Below, in pieces: positions 1-12,000 of a stretch of DNA of 64,000 nucleotides. The notes beneath the pieces were generated by a model, which worked only from the letters and a program-made list of their open reading frames with translations, searched no databases and had not been told where the DNA came from. The stretch's first letter is position 1. Each line of letters opens with the position of its first letter. The position numbers and the translations under genes are program-made. The stretch is from Hyaloperonospora brassicae (lineage: Eukaryota; Oomycota; Peronosporomycetes; Peronosporales; Peronosporaceae). The DNA lies in assembly GCA_947650285.1 (NCBI GenBank), contig CANTFL010001444.1, forward strand, positions 434,001-498,000, given 5' to 3'.

Positions 1-370
1 CGTTACTTGTTATTGGTATAAATCAATGTCAGCGCGAATATTGTCCAATTTATAATATTGTTAAATATACCTTATTTAATAAGTTTTGAAGAAACGCGAC
101 CTACGAAGTTAATATCCAGCACTGCTCCACATGCTAGTTGATATATACCACAATAGCAATTTATGAAATCTCCGAAAGCTGCTAGACGCGCGCATTGGCT
201 GGTGAGCGAGTAGCTACATTTAGATTTGGAGAAACATTTATTATAGGTAAGTTATAAGGGGGCTAAAATCTTTTTTAGTTATAAATATTCAGACCTAAAC
301 ATCTGCCGATTTTTAAGTGACTCGTTTAAAGGATTTTATTCCTCGGCACTTACTTTGTACGTGAGGTAAA
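1..370 (-). repeat. LTR-like fragment, decayed
   Basis: Read on the minus strand, this stretch has the order seen in the LTR families further right: a CTCACGTAC block near 355, an AT-rich middle, then a GCGCGCGTC core (185-194) followed by CTAGCAGC, and AT-rich sequence running off the window edge. It is too diverged to set ends or find a TSD. It could instead be any element sharing that core. Confidence 0.35.
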
Positions 371-599
371 GGAGCAACTGCCTACCCTGCGTCTAGTGTA
401 GGTTGTTGGAAGTGGAGCTGTCATAGCGAACACTCCCGTCCGGGTTGACGCCCAGCTACCAGGTTTGGTAATTATTTGGGTAATTTGTGTAGTTACACTA
501 AGTTTTATGAGGTTCTTAGTCGTTGAGCGCAGGGTGGAGCAAGATCTCACTTCTAGATTGATAGAGCCACTGACGAGACTCCTGGCGGGGAACCGAAGC

Positions 600-2690
600 G
601 CGCCTGGAGCGCGTTTTAATACAGAAGTTTTAAGCCATACTTTCTTTATTTCCTACATAGGCAGCTTCTATGGTGTTAGTAAAAGTTAATTGTTCCCCGT
701 CACATGTCCCACATTGCGGTCCTGTCGTGTCGATGGCAATTCTTCAGGCATTCACAAAATATTTAGTGCTAGCCTTGCGGAAGAGATCTTAAGGATCACG
801 GTCTTTCGCATGGCTTCGATCATTATAAATGCTCATTCAAGCTTTGCTACTAAGATTTGCTTATCAGATTTGAATAAGCTTGTATACATAACCTAATAAA
901 CGCCAAACGCTTTGCGAATAAGTAATTTATATATTAACTTATTTATATTTATACTAAACTTACCGTTTTTTTTAAATCAATTAAGACTTTTATATAGGCT
1001 AAAAGCTGATATAAATTAAGCATCGCAGCAGGCGATATATAAGGAGATGGAAGATAAAACAATCATTTTGCCTTCCCGATAGTACTTGCAAAATGTTGTT
1101 TGTACCAGAGGTTTATGCGGCCTATTATTTAGAGATAAAGTTGTACTTTTAGATTGCCTAATATGCTCCGATCCGTCAATTACTAATGCATCACGCTTAA
1201 TATACATCCTGGAACCTTTTTAAATCGGATATCTGTAATTTTTATCATCAACAAACAAATGCTGACATGATGTAAACATCATAGTTTTTTAGTCTATAAA
1301 TGGCGAACGTTAGGACACAAATTGCTCGTAAATTTCTGCTTATCCGGTAAAGAGAGTTTTTGAGAAATGATTAATGGGCCACGCATCTCTGCATAATCGT
1401 TTTAATATACTTCATACACTCTTTTTATTTGATTTCGTTATAAAAATATATATCGTATTTTACTAACCTTAATAAACCTTTTGGTAAAAAAATATTGTAG
1501 GGCAACCGCTAAGCCGAGTGAGCGGTATATTTAGATCCATGAACTCCATAACCGTCAATATGAAATTGACCACAGTGCTCAAGGTTGTTGGTCTGTATAC
1601 AACAGCATGTAAAAACAAAGCGCCTGTTTGGTAGTTTTACATCATTTGGCAAAGTCTTGGCTTTTTATATTAATGTGATGATATCAACAAATATATGTTT
1701 ATTTTTTCCAGAAAAAATGTGCGTCAGTCTGAAACCCATGTATACCCACGAGCATTTAGAAACATGAAATTCGCAAAGTGTGCAAAAAGGGACAATTTCT
1801 TATTTAAAAAATCATAGAAGATTTCGTCTTCATCGAGAAACTATTTTTTACTCGAAGAATGGATGTAGATCATAAAACATCATATCCACGTATTTTCTAT
1901 CAATATTAACCTTAAATGGACTATTTCGATACTTACGCACCGAGCTAATAATTATCCATTAATAATTCAGTACATTTTTATCATTGTTGCGCAATTGTAA
2001 TATTTTGATCCGCCAAAATGTCGGCGAACGGTATTAATAGTGTGCGTAACTATAATTGACTATAATATTTTCCATAAATCTTCTATACGCTCGTACAATT
2101 TAATGCTTTTCCTTAAGGTCGTAACATGTGGTGTCCTCGATTTAGCACATATCAGATTGAGCCAAATTTCGTCAAAATTTAAGTTCTTTGACTATCTTCT
2201 GAAATAAGTATGTCAGTGCTGCTGATAGACGAGTCTCATCACCAAACGTGAAGTTGTCCTTTTAAAGTATTTTCAGTAGAAATGGATAATAAGACGCCGA
2301 TATAAACTTTATTATCGTATGTAATGCGATTGGTGTAAGGCAAGTCTAATTGTACATTGTATCAACAACAGTTGTGTGCGCTTCACCTGTAAATTACAAG
2401 CACATTGCACTGCCTCGTCAAGTCACTATTACAGTTTATTTTAAAAATGAATCGATTAGGGTGTGCGTCACTTTTTCGGTCTTAATGATCAGATATTAAT
2501 TGCACTCCTTCGCAAATTAATGATAATACTTGCATGACAATATGAGTCCTGTATCCGCATTTATTCTGCACAGGAATTGAACTGGTAGAACGATACCATT
2601 AAAACAAGACATGATGTCAGGTAACGCGTGCTTTGGCCAATAATACATATCTCAAGACCTTAAGCTGCGTTGTCCTAGCATACTCACACG
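600..2690. other. AT-rich intergenic stretch, nothing recognised
   Basis: About 2.1 kb of AT-rich DNA. All open frames are under 90 codons, most lack an ATG start, and none resembles a protein family I know. Homopolymer A/T runs are frequent. I see no tRNA cloverleaf or tandem array. Confidence 0.6.
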
Positions 2691-3660
2691 GGGCATTTTA
2701 TTTCGGAATATCTGGGGCATTTGTTTACTTAAGAAATGTAAAATGCTTCGAAAAATAAGAGTATATGATAATTTCCCAGATATCCCGAGATAAAAAAAAA
2801 CCATGTCCTGGCATACAGACGTTTATGTATCACACAGAAAACCTCTCGTCCTTAATTATTTTTTTGTATTACCATTTTACGGCCGTGACCAACCCACTCC
2901 CTGTTTGGGAAGCCGCAGAGAGGGCTCTGCCACGGGCGTGCTGCGCGTGCAGCACTTAGTTGCAACCGCAGATGCGGCATATGGGGACGTAAACGCGTCG
3001 TCGTATTAACGTTCGCGGCTGTAAACACGGTCAGTGGATCCTTATGTTGTTGATTTTATTGTTATTGTTATTGTTGCTTTCGTCGCTGATGTTTAATTGA
3101 TAGCGTCATTGTTGCTGCTACTGCTGTTGCTGTAGCTGATGCTATTGTTGTTGTTCTGTTAATATTGATTTTGCTGCTACTCCTGTTGCTAAAGATGATG
3201 CTATTATTGTTGCTATTGTTGATGTTGCTACTACTTTAGCTGCTGGTCATGTTGTTGTAAGTGTTGTGGTTGCTGGTATTGTTGCCATGTTGCTACAAGA
3301 CATTCATCGAATGTGCATTCGGCTTTGTAATGTTGTCGATCACTCATTATAACGCGAATTGGACGGTTGCATCTAATTTTGAATTTGATGACTGCTTGAG
3401 TTACGCCGGTCTTGCTCGATTAGCTTCAATTTATTTTTATAAAAACTGTAAGGTAGGTGCTGATCGCCGTCGCTTCCCATTGTTAATTTGGCCAACCATA
3501 CATATAATGTAAATATTTAGTGTTAAGGAATGAAGTTTCATTTGTGCCACATTGACTTGAATATGCTTCGACGTGGGGCATATTTCTTTTCGTGATATAA
3601 TGGAGCATAATCGTTTTTCTATATATTTAATTATCTGTGGCATTTTTGTATTTCGTTTTT
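2690..3660. repeat. Copy 1 of a TIR-type, GTT/GCT-rich repeat
   Basis: This stretch matches 8071-9060 along its length: a left end with a TCCCAGATAT block, a GC-rich core reading CCTGTTTGGGAAGCCGC (about 2900), a TATGGGGACGTAAACGCG block, then a long run of GTT/GCT triplets (3050-3260), and a right end with GGGGCAT and TTCGTGAT motifs. It is clearly more diverged than copy 2. The ends are approximate and no transposase is visible, so a non-autonomous element is the simplest reading. Confidence 0.45.
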
Positions 3661-4028
3661 AAACGGGGCCATCTAAGACTTGATTAAACACCTTATCCTA
3701 AAAAAACATTTCTCATACATAGACTTTATGGTCGTAATAGGTACAGGTGGAGAAACGCACGTCCGGTGGCTGACACTTGTCGTTCCCCATAAACACATAA
3801 TGGTTAACTTTTATTAATATCGAGAGGACATTATCTGTGGTGTATCCCACACTACCAAAGCGCTCATTAGACGAGACTCAACCCCATTACAGTGGGTGCT
3901 GACACGGCGACCAGATCTGGAAGCCACTCCATTGGTCAAACGCCGGGCAAGAATCGAGCGGTCCTGAGCGTGCGGCCACGACGTTCTACAATGCGGTTTC
4001 TCATTCCCCAAAGCGCTCCACCGACACG

Positions 4029-5319
4029 ATGTGCATGCTTTTCCCACTTTTCATGTCTTTCGTCGCCTTTCAATGGACCGCTGCAGAACCAACGCTGGTA
4101 CCAACCGGTAGTCACACCCAAGACGACCCTCTCTACAAGTCCGCTCGTGCCTCGCATCTGAAGACCGACGGGTCTGACATGCCAAGAATCTTGGGACCAC
4201 GCAACCCGGCTGAATCGGAGTACGGCCACGTTCACCCTTACAACGAGGAGAGAGCACCCGGCTCGCCGATGGCCTCAACAGAGGCCTCTGTCGAGTCATT
4301 CCTGAGCAAAGTTTCGAAGTCCTTCTCTCCAGCACGCGACATCTATCCGACGGGCGCTCAGAAAGACTTCGGGCGCTCCCTAAGGACCTTAAAAACCCGA
4401 CGTCATACCTTCAATCGCTAGTGGATCGCTATCCTCTTGGGGTAGAAACCCATACCTCCGGTGCTGCCGTCGAAGATCCAGAGTTTAGCTTCAAAGATAC
4501 TATGGATTCCGTTTCGACCTTGGTTCGCAACCGTGACGTCGATGGTACGAATGACATTACCCACAGCTTGCTGAGAGCGCTAGCCGTGAGAAACGACGAT
4601 GCCGGAAGATTGATGAGAGATGCGTGTCAAGATGCTGGCGTAACAACGCCTCCTAGAGCGCGGCTTTAAAGAGCCGGCGAGGTATCATGAGATCTTCAGT
4701 AACCTCGAGCAGTGGCTCACTTATGTGCATAACACCAACGACCGACGATACGAGAAGGCACTCGATATGACTAAGGCAGAAGGTAGTCCGCTCGTGGTCA
4801 ACTATTATCATCCCGAACGATTTTTCGTCGACACTTTGGTGAAGAAAGGCAAACCAGAAAACGTGATGGCGTTTTTGGAATATATCCACGGGATAAAGGA
4901 GAGTGAGATGTTCGCACATAGAACGCTTCTACGATTGCTGGCCGAGCACCCAGGCGTGACCATGAATATGTTGCCGGGGTGAGCAGATGGACCGTCTACA
5001 GCGTTCAGCTGGAACTCTTGGGGACAGGTCTGTAGATCTGACTAATACGCCGCGGTGGTCCTACTGCTAGAGACCGACATCTGCAAGTGGCTTGGACAGT
5101 TCCTGAAGTATGTGGTCGTGTACCGAGAGCATCACAATATCGATGACAATGCCGTCTATGAACTACTGCTTTTGGGGTTCAGACCTGAAGAACTGCCGGC
5201 GTTTCTCATGTTACGATCTGGCCATCAGGACATGGATGGAAGAACTTGTAGATGCTTTGCTGGCTTTGCATAAGCGTACTGAACAAGAATCGGCCCACAC
5301 AGTGGTGGATCCTGTCTAA
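4029..5319 (+). pseudogene. RXLR/WY-type secreted effector pseudogene
   Basis: The reading starts at an ATG followed by a hydrophobic signal-peptide-like segment of about 19 residues (cleavage plausible after TAA). About 30 residues later comes RILG where RXLR would be expected, and then an NEERA (dEER-like) motif. Downstream are alpha-helical blocks with spaced aromatic and Leu residues typical of WY repeats, including DRYPLG, a Trp-Leu-Tyr helix near 4712 and LGQFLKY near 5095. In oomycetes such proteins are secreted and moved into plant cells; the helical repeats carry the activity. The frame changes at about 4375, 4650, 4985 and 5190-5230, so no continuous protein can be made. The GC content is well above the flanks, marking a small island in AT-rich DNA. 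I am confident it is a broken effector and cannot name the subfamily. The last 200 bp are the least certain. Confidence 0.7.
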
Positions 5320-6050
5320 GCTTCTTGGGCAAGACACACCCTGGTCGACGGCCACGGTCGATTGTTAGCAAGCACTGGGAAACGCTTAGTTATGATTTGC
5401 GTCTCGTAACACGCGTGGCTGGCCGGCCTACGTGTGACATCGGCGTCTCATACATGCGCGTTTACAGAAGGTTCACCCGACTTCAGCAAATGGTGCACTC
5501 GCGTAACACCGGACGATGACGCGTATGTTGCCACGGGCTTCCAACCTGATCACAGTCGGCTGGTCGATTCATATCTAGCCATAGCTTGTAACGTGTATAC
5601 GCCTTGGACCGGAATATCTCCTCCACGATACCGAACAAGCTTATTTCAGTCACACTGCTTTGTTATCTTTGTTCAATCGTCGTAGCGCTCGGGGTAAATG
5701 GTGAAAACTTAGGTCGCGTCGTGCAAATGCATCAAGCTATAGGACGTGTTCACGATTCGGATTACCTGGGTGCACTACACAGTTACAGCATACATGCACA
5801 CCATGCATGTATGCTTTCACTGCAAATAGTAACTTCAATTGTTCGCAGCGTCCATTGATGTGACTTGGCTGCTTTCTCCATTACAGTCAGCTGCAGTCAA
5901 ACATGGGGCTGCATCACGGCGTTTGGTACATATAAAACACGAGCCTCCTTAATGAGCTGTCGCATATCTCTCTGTTCACAGCGCCTAAATATCCATTGCA
6001 CGTACCGCTCGTGACGCGATTAAAATGTTACTAGCATTTCTTTCGTATTG
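5320..6050. other. Post-effector stretch, possible further relic
   Basis: GC-rich up to about 5650, with short plus-strand frames in several phases but no continuous one. It may be the decayed 3' part of the effector locus or a second relic. After 5700 it becomes AT-rich and I see nothing. Confidence 0.4.
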
Positions 6051-6062
6051 ATAAAATATAAT

Positions 6063-6233
6063 ATGGGAATATCTATTTCCATCCCTTTTTTGCTTTTTCC
6101 AACACATTTTCAGCAAGCTCCACCACACTTTCAGCAAGTTCCGCCGCACAATACTTTACAAGTTCCACCACACTTTCAACAAGTTCCGCCGCACAATACT
6201 TTACAAGTTCCACCACACCATACTATAAAATAA
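6063..6233 (+). CDS. Short Pro/His/Gln repeat ORF
   Basis: A 56-codon frame starting at ATG 6063. After a hydrophobic N-terminus (IPFLLF, a weak signal-like stretch) it is made of alternating heptad-like units, PPHFQQV and PPHNTLQV, repeated twice and ending PPHHTIK. The DNA is a 45-bp minisatellite (CCACCACACTTTC and CCGCCGCACAATAC halves) that stays in frame. No family is recognised. It lies just upstream of a MULE relic and may be only a minisatellite that happens to be open. Expression is unknown. Confidence 0.3.
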   Translation: MGISISIPFLLFPTHFQQAPPHFQQVPPHNTLQVPPHFQQVPPHNTLQVPPHHTIK

Positions 6234-6284
6234 ATAATTGAAATAACACCACACCACCAGACCATCTTACCACGCTACCACATT

Positions 6285-6600
6285 ATGGCCAAACTGAACA
6301 CACAAACCGTCTTTGCGAATAGAAACGCGCTTATGGATCATGTAAGGAAGTTTATACTAGAGGCAGGTTTCGCATTCACAATCAAACGATCGGACAACAC
6401 GCGCACCCATCCGCGTGTGCAACTAGGTTGCGACCCTGGCGGCTCATATCTACAGCTATAGTCAGTCCTTATTATAGACAAGAACCAACGTGATAGCAGG
6501 ACCCGTTTGACCGACTGCAGGCGGAAAGCAGTTGGAATCCAGCGGAACGATGGATGGCAATTGACACGTGGTGGCAATAGCAAAAAGTGTGGTGGAAATA
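6285..6600 (+). pseudogene. MULE transposase N-terminus with FAR1-type DNA-binding domain, broken
   Basis: From ATG 6285 the frame reads a FAR1/WRKY-GCM-like fold: VFANRNAL, HVRKF, GFAFTIKRS, then a Cys and a GGSY segment. After an in-frame TAG at 6459-6461 the same frame continues with RTRLTDC and DGWQL, which matches the second half of that domain. Oomycete Mutator-like transposases begin this way: the domain binds the element ends before the DDE core. No DDE core follows in any frame up to 7.6 kb, so this is a truncated relic. The call rests on pattern memory, not on a search. Confidence 0.55.
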
Positions 6601-8070
6601 AGCAATTCCCTATAATATATACTCCCCCGACACTATTGTTTCTTTTCTCTTTATAAAAGTATCTTACGACAAATATAATTGCGCAAACGACATCGATTTA
6701 TCAACACGATACCGCGATCTTGACAATAATTAGGTGCTCAAGGCGTTTTCGATGCGGTCGTCGGCGTAAGAACGCTTGTCGTATGGAAAATGGCAACTAC
6801 TGCAGCCAGGAGCCGAATGCACCGATTCCTCTGAATCGGGCATGCGTGAACGTGATCTTCTCTGCTGCATTTCGAATAAGCGAGTGTGTCGGAGAGGTTG
6901 ATCTAAAGCTGGAAAAGCTGCATAGAAGAAAGGGCCATCTGATTTGCATAGCATCGTTGGCCCCACACGTCCTCGGTCAGACGCACTTCCTTACAAGCTT
7001 GGTAAACCATTTATACGAGGCATGCAAGCGACGAAGATGATAATTAGTCAACCAGTGCTGACCGAGACATCAGCGGCTGCGCTCATCGAGCGCTACTAAT
7101 GACTGACAATACCCATATGATTGCTATTTAACGAACCACTAGCATCGATGCATATTGATAGCTGGTATAGATTTTGTAAAAGGTGCCCTGTACGTATATA
7201 TGCATTTAATGGGCTTGATGTCTAGCTGGACCATGTCATTTCTGCTGGTATGGAAGTTTTTTTGATACGCAGATTTAACGAAACGTGTCGTGTGATGTCA
7301 TGTGCGTCGTACGGCACGCAGCTAGCTTGTTAAACACTGGCCGAGATTGCATAGTGCTTCCATTTGCACAACCAAGTGCGACGATACATAAATCACGCAT
7401 CTGTATGTGCTTATACGCTTGCTGACGTTCGAGGATCCAGACCAAGACAACTTCCTGATACACCGATTGCCGACTGCAGTTGCATTAATTTTGACAGCTA
7501 TAGTTCTCCTACGTTAACGCATGTCGAGCGCGGACGGTGTCTTACAATACACTATGCAATACACAGATAAACCAATTGTTAGGGACCGGTTGCAGACGAT
7601 AATCAATCGCTTGCAAGCCCTCGCGTTCTCTTGGACATCAATTTACTGCATCAAATCGTTGCCAACACTGTTCAAAGGAATCAACGCTTGATCCAAGGCA
7701 TTGACTGCTTAGTCGTTGAGGCTGAAGAAACGGTATAGTTCCAAGATGCCGAAGCAAAAAATTTGTAGCCGCATGTTAAGCGAGAGAAGATAAACCTCAT
7801 ATGTGTGCATCAGTTTACGATCTGTTGCTACATACTGTGGCCATCAAAGCGATAGCTCTCGGCCCAAGAGTAGTCCATCGCGCTGTGAATGTCGGGCCTT
7901 TTGATTCTGATGTAAGATCGTTGTCCAGATTGGCACTGAATCTCAATATTGTCTGCAGGTGCACGATCCTCGAAAATGTTTAAAACACGACCTGTGGAAC
8001 CTTACACGACGGAGGTAGATGGTCGTCGATCACTTGCTAAATTCAGCCACGCGGTCAACACATATTTAAA
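6600..8070. other. Moderately GC-rich stretch, unassigned
   Basis: Short overlapping frames on both strands; the longest ATG-started one is about 85 codons in the 6783-7040 plus frame. None is recognised. It could be the eroded body of the MULE whose N-terminus lies at 6285, but no catalytic motif is visible. Confidence 0.35.
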
Positions 8071-9060
8071 AGGAAAATAAAAATCATGCCCCAGATAATT
8101 GGAAAATTAAAAAATGCCCCAAATCCTAGTAAACTCAAGCTAGTTTGGTACACATAAAACCACACGCCCCTAATCGTTTTCGTTTACCATTTAACGGCCT
8201 TGGCAAATCCCCGCCCTGTTTGGGAAGCCGCGGATAGGGTTCTGCCGCGGGCGTACTGCACTTGCAGCCACCGGTTACGGGCGCAGACGCGACATATGAG
8301 GACGTAAACGCGTTTTCGTATCATCGGTCCCGGCCGTAACCATAGTCAATTGGTTCTATTGTTGTTGATACTAATGTTATTGCTTTTGGTAATGTTGTTG
8401 AAGTTGCTTTAATTATGTTGCTGCTGACGTTGCTGCTGCTTGTGTGTTTGTAGGATGCTGTGGTAGCTGATTGTGTTGCTCTGTTGACGGTGCTACTGCT
8501 GGTGCTACTTCTGTTACTGCTGTTGTTGATTTTTTAGGCGCTGCGGTTGCTGTTGTTGTTGCTACTGATGATGATGCTACTGTTGTTACTGCTGTTGTTG
8601 TTGTTGCAGATGCTGTGGTTGCTATTGTTGTTACTATTGTCGATATTGCTGGTGCTGTTGCAGCTGCAAGATTCAGTCGTTGCAGTCGATAAGGTGCGTG
8701 CACGAACGCCCGCATCACGCGCGTGCTGGTGCTCAATGAATGACAGTGTACGTGTGTGTAGTTAGAATAAAACGAGTATGATGCTGCTCCTACCGAGCTG
8801 CTTTTGAGACTCGTGACACGGTTTAATATAACGATGGGTTTTAAGCAACTTGCACTCTGAATTGCCAGCACCTACTGTGAGGGGTTGAGTAGGTTGCATC
8901 GTGCTCATATAAATTGCGCTGTAAATTACCACAACCAGAAATAGAACTTGTATAGCTGTGCTGCGTTGCGTATTTTAGGACGTAAAGCATTTTTCATTTT
9001 CCAATTATCTGGGGCATTTTCTATTTTCGTGATTTAATGGGGCATTTTTTTATTTTCCCC
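8071..9060. repeat. Copy 2 of the TIR-type, GTT/GCT-rich repeat
   Basis: Near-perfect terminal inverted repeats of about 31 bp: ATGCCCCAGATAATTGG at 8086-8102 is exactly the reverse complement of 9001-9017, and the match continues inward through an A-rich run to an ATGC. GGAAAATAAAAA-like sequence lies outside both ends, with a 25-bp insertion on the right. The inside has a GC-rich core followed by GTT/GCT triplets (8360-8670). No transposase frame is present, so it is probably a MITE-like element. Copy 1 lies at 2690-3660. Confidence 0.55.
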
Positions 9061-12000
9061 AAATTTAAATTTGCTTTGTGAGCATCTAGAGCAAATATTA
9101 ACTGTATAATATCGGCTATTTACATAATATTTAATATTTTAAGGCTTAAAGATAATCAGTGTATACATCAACAGACCAATAACGTGACCTTTTCCTATCC
9201 ATGATATATTAATCACTACTTATACTACTACCACTACTACTACTACTACAATTTGCAGATTGGAAGATTAATCAATTGTACTCGAACCATGGGGCTGTGG
9301 AAGTTGAGCACAATCATTGGCGGCAGTGAGAGCGGCAATATATCAAACTATATATCCGGTGTGTACTTATCTTGTTTACAGGTCGTGGATGTCCGTGTTG
9401 AATGCTAATTGTGAGAATGCAAACTATGCCGTGGTCATTCTATATCGATATACGATGTAAATCTAGTCAGCTCTACTTTATCAAATATTTTCACTATCAA
9501 AATTTTAAAGACTGAATTTGCACATTAATAGATTATCTAACGTTTTCCTCGGACGCGATGCGTCAGTGTTATGTGCTATTTGCACGAGGCCTAATCTACA
9601 TATTTTATTCAATCTTCTAGATATTGGTGAACGGCTTAAAGCGTGGCACGTCCACCGTCGTTGTCGTCAATGTGCGTTTTATTCTAGCATTTTTTTGGAC
9701 GAGTGATACTGGATACGCACGGAAAAATTGCCACTAAAACCCACTGCACAGGAAAAGCCGACATGGAAGATAATAACGAGCTGTCGAATAATTAAGGCAA
9801 TTTAAGAATAATGCATAGTGTTATCCATACATATCGAGCCCGTAATACCGTGTTGTGTGGAGTCACGCCTCCTTGCTGTTTCCATAAACGATGCTGAATT
9901 ATAAGAAATCCAAGTTGTCGTGGCACTTGCAGCACATGGACCTTCATTAAATGTGTATCAAAGTAGGCGAACCAACGATTTTTATATTCTAAGTAAAACT
10001 TGTATCCTATGGAAAAGGATTTATCTATGGTTAAGTGTGAATGATTCTCGCTCATCGTTCGGCAAATCATTTTTATCGGCAGGACCAGATTTATAATCGA
10101 ATATCGAACACTTGATCTCGGATTAGGTCTATAAAGTAGTAAAACTACGCCAGCTGCGTTGTTTTCATTTTTTCATGGTCTTTGTAAGATCTAAAAAATT
10201 GCACGTCTCTTTGCCAAATCTTTGTCGGTAAAAGTAATGTGCCCGTGGTCGCCACCAATCAACGTGCGTGTTACAATTGGCTGTATCTATCATAAATATA
10301 TACGCGCTTCGTTATGTGAAAGTAATAAACGAAAAGAAAGTAATGCTCAAAAGACACGTGGGTACGAGCAAATTGAGATTTGACACAAATTGGCTGCAAT
10401 AATTCAAAAAGCTATGTTCATGCCAGTAGATCGATAATTAAGATACAATTTGTCGCAAGTGAATACATATTAATGTTAGTGCAAAAGATCGGGTTTGTGG
10501 CATATTTACAGGCCGATGCTTAAACAAGGTGGATCTGAAGTGGTGTTTATCTTAATAAATTAAGGGGTGGTCATACGTGAAGAGAGGCTTGAGACATTTA
10601 TTCAAAACGTCTTGCTTCTGATGTACAGGCCCAGTCCACGTGTGACAATTTCTGTTTTAATAGACTTTGCGGTACCAAATGGCACTGTTCTTACTACTTA
10701 AATAAATATGAAATCTCGTAAACCTTGTATAACACAATATTAAGATATGATATGCTAGAAGAGCTGTTGTGAAAGACCTTCGCGTTGTTACGTAGCCTTG
10801 TAAATAAAAATGTAATTTATGGTCCACGAAAGTTTGAACTCTTGTATAATAGATAATAATCTTTAAATAGAGTCTGTACCCTCGCTGATTATAATTCGAT
10901 ACAATGTTTTAGCGGGAGTTTCTCGCTAGCTTCTATTTTGCAGTCAAAAAGCGACCGTTCACCATATTGGCGTTGTATCAAATCGATCTAAAGACTTCGA
11001 CAATACTATCCAAGCGTTCTTAGAAGATGCTACCGATTTTTTAAATAGCACAACCTATGCAAATAATTGCTTGTAAAGCATAGATTAATCGGCCAATGAC
11101 GAGCTGAAAAATAAAAAGGGGACTAACAAGATGCGTTTAAATTTCAAAAAGACATATGTCGTATCTAGATGATGAAATTCTTTTTTTAGTTTCTTCAAGA
11201 CTTTCAACTCTTCACTAGCCAGTTTTTGTTACATTAAGCTTCCTTTGAAGAATTAAATGCCGCAAAACCATTTGGAAGAGTCATAAGGGAGCATTTAAAT
11301 TTTTAATTAGTATTAGCAAGTCATCATCGATGCATGATCAAGCTTTTTATGATATATACACACCAAATTCAATTCTTGAGCTGGAATACTGCAGTTGAGT
11401 TGCAATGATATTTCATTTGTACATAGAACCTGCCAATTTATGTAATTTACTGTAACGCCATATATATAATATACAATTTCTCAAGAAAGGAGATTGCTTT
11501 GTACTTATCTCACTGCCACGACTATGTTGGCTCTTGGCGCAGCAAAGTAAGCAGTTCGATAATGATACGTTTACTAAGTAAATTAAGGTATGAACACCAA
11601 AAAATTTACCTCGCGATATCGTTAGAGCTAGACCTATATAGTAAATTTCGCGCAGCTGTAAACCAAATTAACTTATTGGCTAATACATTCCATATAGCCC
11701 ATCCGTGAAAAGGGATGTCGTCTTACCGTTGATTTCCCCACATCGGGTAAATGATATCATTATTGTTCAATAATAATGTATTCGTCATCATGAACCTTAC
11801 TAAGAAAATTACAGCAGTGCCGAATATTAACATTAAAAGTAGTGTCACAACCACTATGCTCATTTTAAAAATTAAACGTTGTACCTATCGATCATCAGTT
11901 GCATGTAAATGAGCGCGATGGGGTATATAAAATAAATTTTATGACTATGTAGCTGATTTTGAATTTATAAGAACTACATACGAAATAATGAAGCAAATTC

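Noticed and set aside
8413..8871. Ala/Thr-rich minus-strand frame of 152 codons
   Set aside because: It is the translation of the GTT/GCT triplet block of a repeat and has no ATG start.
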